From the IMG/VR virus record IMGVR_UViG_3300003635_000029, positions 1-20,997 of that record: 20,997 nt of DNA; one strand, written 5' to 3'. The stretch's first letter is position 1. Each line of letters starts with the position of its first letter. Made by a program: the position numbers and the translations under genes. This DNA comes from a virus. Below are positions 20,281 through 20,997 of this stretch, one piece after another. A model generated the notes under the pieces. That model made no database searches. It had not been told where the DNA came from and saw only the letters and a program-made list of their open reading frames with translations.

Positions 20281-20841
20281 GTGCGACTCTCGGAACCGTG
20301 GCCTGAGCCATACACTGTAAACGCTCGCTCCCCTTACGGGTGGCGGGTACACCCCATAACAGGGAAACGGAAGTTCCATCACGGGGTTGATGTTGCCTGC
20401 CCTACAGGGACACCCCTCACGGCCCCAGCTGACGGCACGATCGTGCATAAGGGTGCTGGTGCTTCCGGCGGGTACACGCTTATTGTGAAGCACGCGCCGG
20501 ACTTGTTTACGGTTTATTACCACCTGCGGGAACCTTCGCATTTGAACAAGGGCACTCGGGTGGAACGTGGGGAACGGATTGCCTGGTCAGGTAACACCGG
20601 TGCCTCCACCGGCCCACACCTACACTTTGAGGTGCGACACCCTACGAGGACCTGGGGGCAGACTGTAGACCCGATGCCTTACTTCGAGGCTGAGCCTGAG
20701 ATTGTGATTGAGGAACCGGTCACGGTTGAGAAGCTTGTGGAGGAGCTGGAGAAGCCTGTGAAGCCTGCGCCGCCTCGCGTGGTCAAACCTATGAGTGCCC
20801 GCCTCCGCCGGTTCTTCGACATCAGGAGGGCGCTGCGCTAA
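20281..20841 (+). CDS. M23-type metallopeptidase endolysin
   Basis: A 186-residue zinc endopeptidase of the M23 (LytM/lysostaphin-like) family, cutting peptidoglycan cross-links. Zinc ligands are visible: HHGVD (His33 and Asp37) and HLH (His113 and His115, in PHLHFEVRH), with the family segments SPYGWRVHPITG near the N-terminus and GTPLTAPADGTIV. The C-terminal about 50 residues are Glu/Pro/Lys-rich with a short basic end, and no recognisable cell-wall-binding domain is seen. I prefer GTG at 20281, 7 nt after GAGG (20270-20273), over GTG at 20275, which is too close to it. There is no signal peptide, so release would need a holin or other route. A tail-linked lysin is the alternative. Confidence 0.88.
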   Translation: MRLSEPWPEPYTVNARSPYGWRVHPITGKRKFHHGVDVACPTGTPLTAPADGTIVHKGAGASGGYTLIVKHAPDLFTVYYHLREPSHLNKGTRVERGERIAWSGNTGASTGPHLHFEVRHPTRTWGQTVDPMPYFEAEPEIVIEEPVTVEKLVEELEKPVKPAPPRVVKPMSARLRRFFDIRRALR

Positions 20842-20997
20842 TGGCTGACGAAGAAACTGGAGCTGTAAGGGTTTCAATGCGGGATATTTACGCTGAGGTG
20901 CAAAGGCAAGGCCGCCTGCTCGAAAAGATTGCTAACGCCCTCCCTGACTCCGAGGACAAGATTGAGGATCACGAGGCACGCATTAGGAAACTTGAGA
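20841..20997 (+). CDS. Coiled-coil protein, truncated by the window end
   Basis: At least 52 residues are visible from ATG 20841, which overlaps the endolysin stop (TAATG). The sequence (VSMRDIYAEVQRQGRLLEKI, then EDKIEDHEARIRKLE) is heptad-like and charged. Small proteins of this type following an actinophage endolysin often continue into a membrane segment and may be holin-related, but that part lies beyond the window. Confidence 0.7.
   Translation, partial: MADEETGAVRVSMRDIYAEVQRQGRLLEKIANALPDSEDKIEDHEARIRKLE

Noticed and set aside
1-20997. Genes on the minus strand and CRISPR arrays
   Set aside because: Minus-strand open frames lie opposite well-supported genes, with odd composition and no recognisable motifs; no regularly spaced direct repeats were found.

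Overview
This window reads as the late (packaging, head, tail, lysis) module of a tailed double-stranded DNA phage with siphovirus-type morphology. Every supported gene lies on the + strand in tightly packed order, with many stop/start overlaps of the TAATG, TGATG or ATGA kind. Assignments come from protein motifs read by eye; no database search was run. The host is probably an actinobacterium. The reasons are TANNNT -10 boxes that in three places sit exactly 6 nt before an ATG (the leaderless gene arrangement common in Actinobacteria), frequent TTG and GTG starts, and protein types I associate with actinophages. Mid-range GC with heavy TTG leucine use would fit an aquatic Microbacteriaceae-like host, but that is a weak inference. 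No integrase, repressor or replication gene is present, so the lifestyle cannot be judged.

Packaging and head (1-7831): small terminase, a short C5-cytosine-methyltransferase-like protein placed between the two terminase genes, large terminase, a 44-residue membrane protein, an HK97-type portal, a small beta-rich unknown, a long multi-domain prohead protease, a 66-residue unknown, and the major capsid protein. The capsid gene is insulated by a strong terminator on each side and has its own promoter-like sequence and a roughly 78-nt leader containing a hairpin.

Glycosylation cassette (7846-10344): three overlapping genes, a GT4-type glycosyltransferase, a DUF115/sialyltransferase-like protein and a GT2-type glycosyltransferase, sit between the capsid and connector genes behind a leaderless-type promoter. 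They probably decorate a virion protein with sugar.

Connector and tail (10363-20166): head-tail adaptor, tail terminator-like protein, major tail protein, a tail assembly chaperone pair made by a clear -1 ribosomal frameshift (slippery CCCAAAA plus a UUCG-capped stem), an HK97-gp10-like protein, a 974-residue tape measure with a Gly-Pro hinge, a minor tail/hub protein, and a run of small tail-fibre modules ending in a glycine-rich adhesin.

Lysis end (20177-20997): a 33-residue Cys/His-rich mini-protein, an M23 metallopeptidase endolysin and the start of a coiled-coil protein that runs off the window. Four genes plus the frameshift extension are short or hidden and easy to miss: 2607-2741, 17983-18018 (doubtful), 18863-18952, 20177-20278 and the chaperone extension to 12201. 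The most interesting points are the glycosylation cassette, the methyltransferase inside the terminase pair, the protease fusion with duplicated domains, and the repeated terminator-promoter relay with -10 motifs but no recognisable -35.
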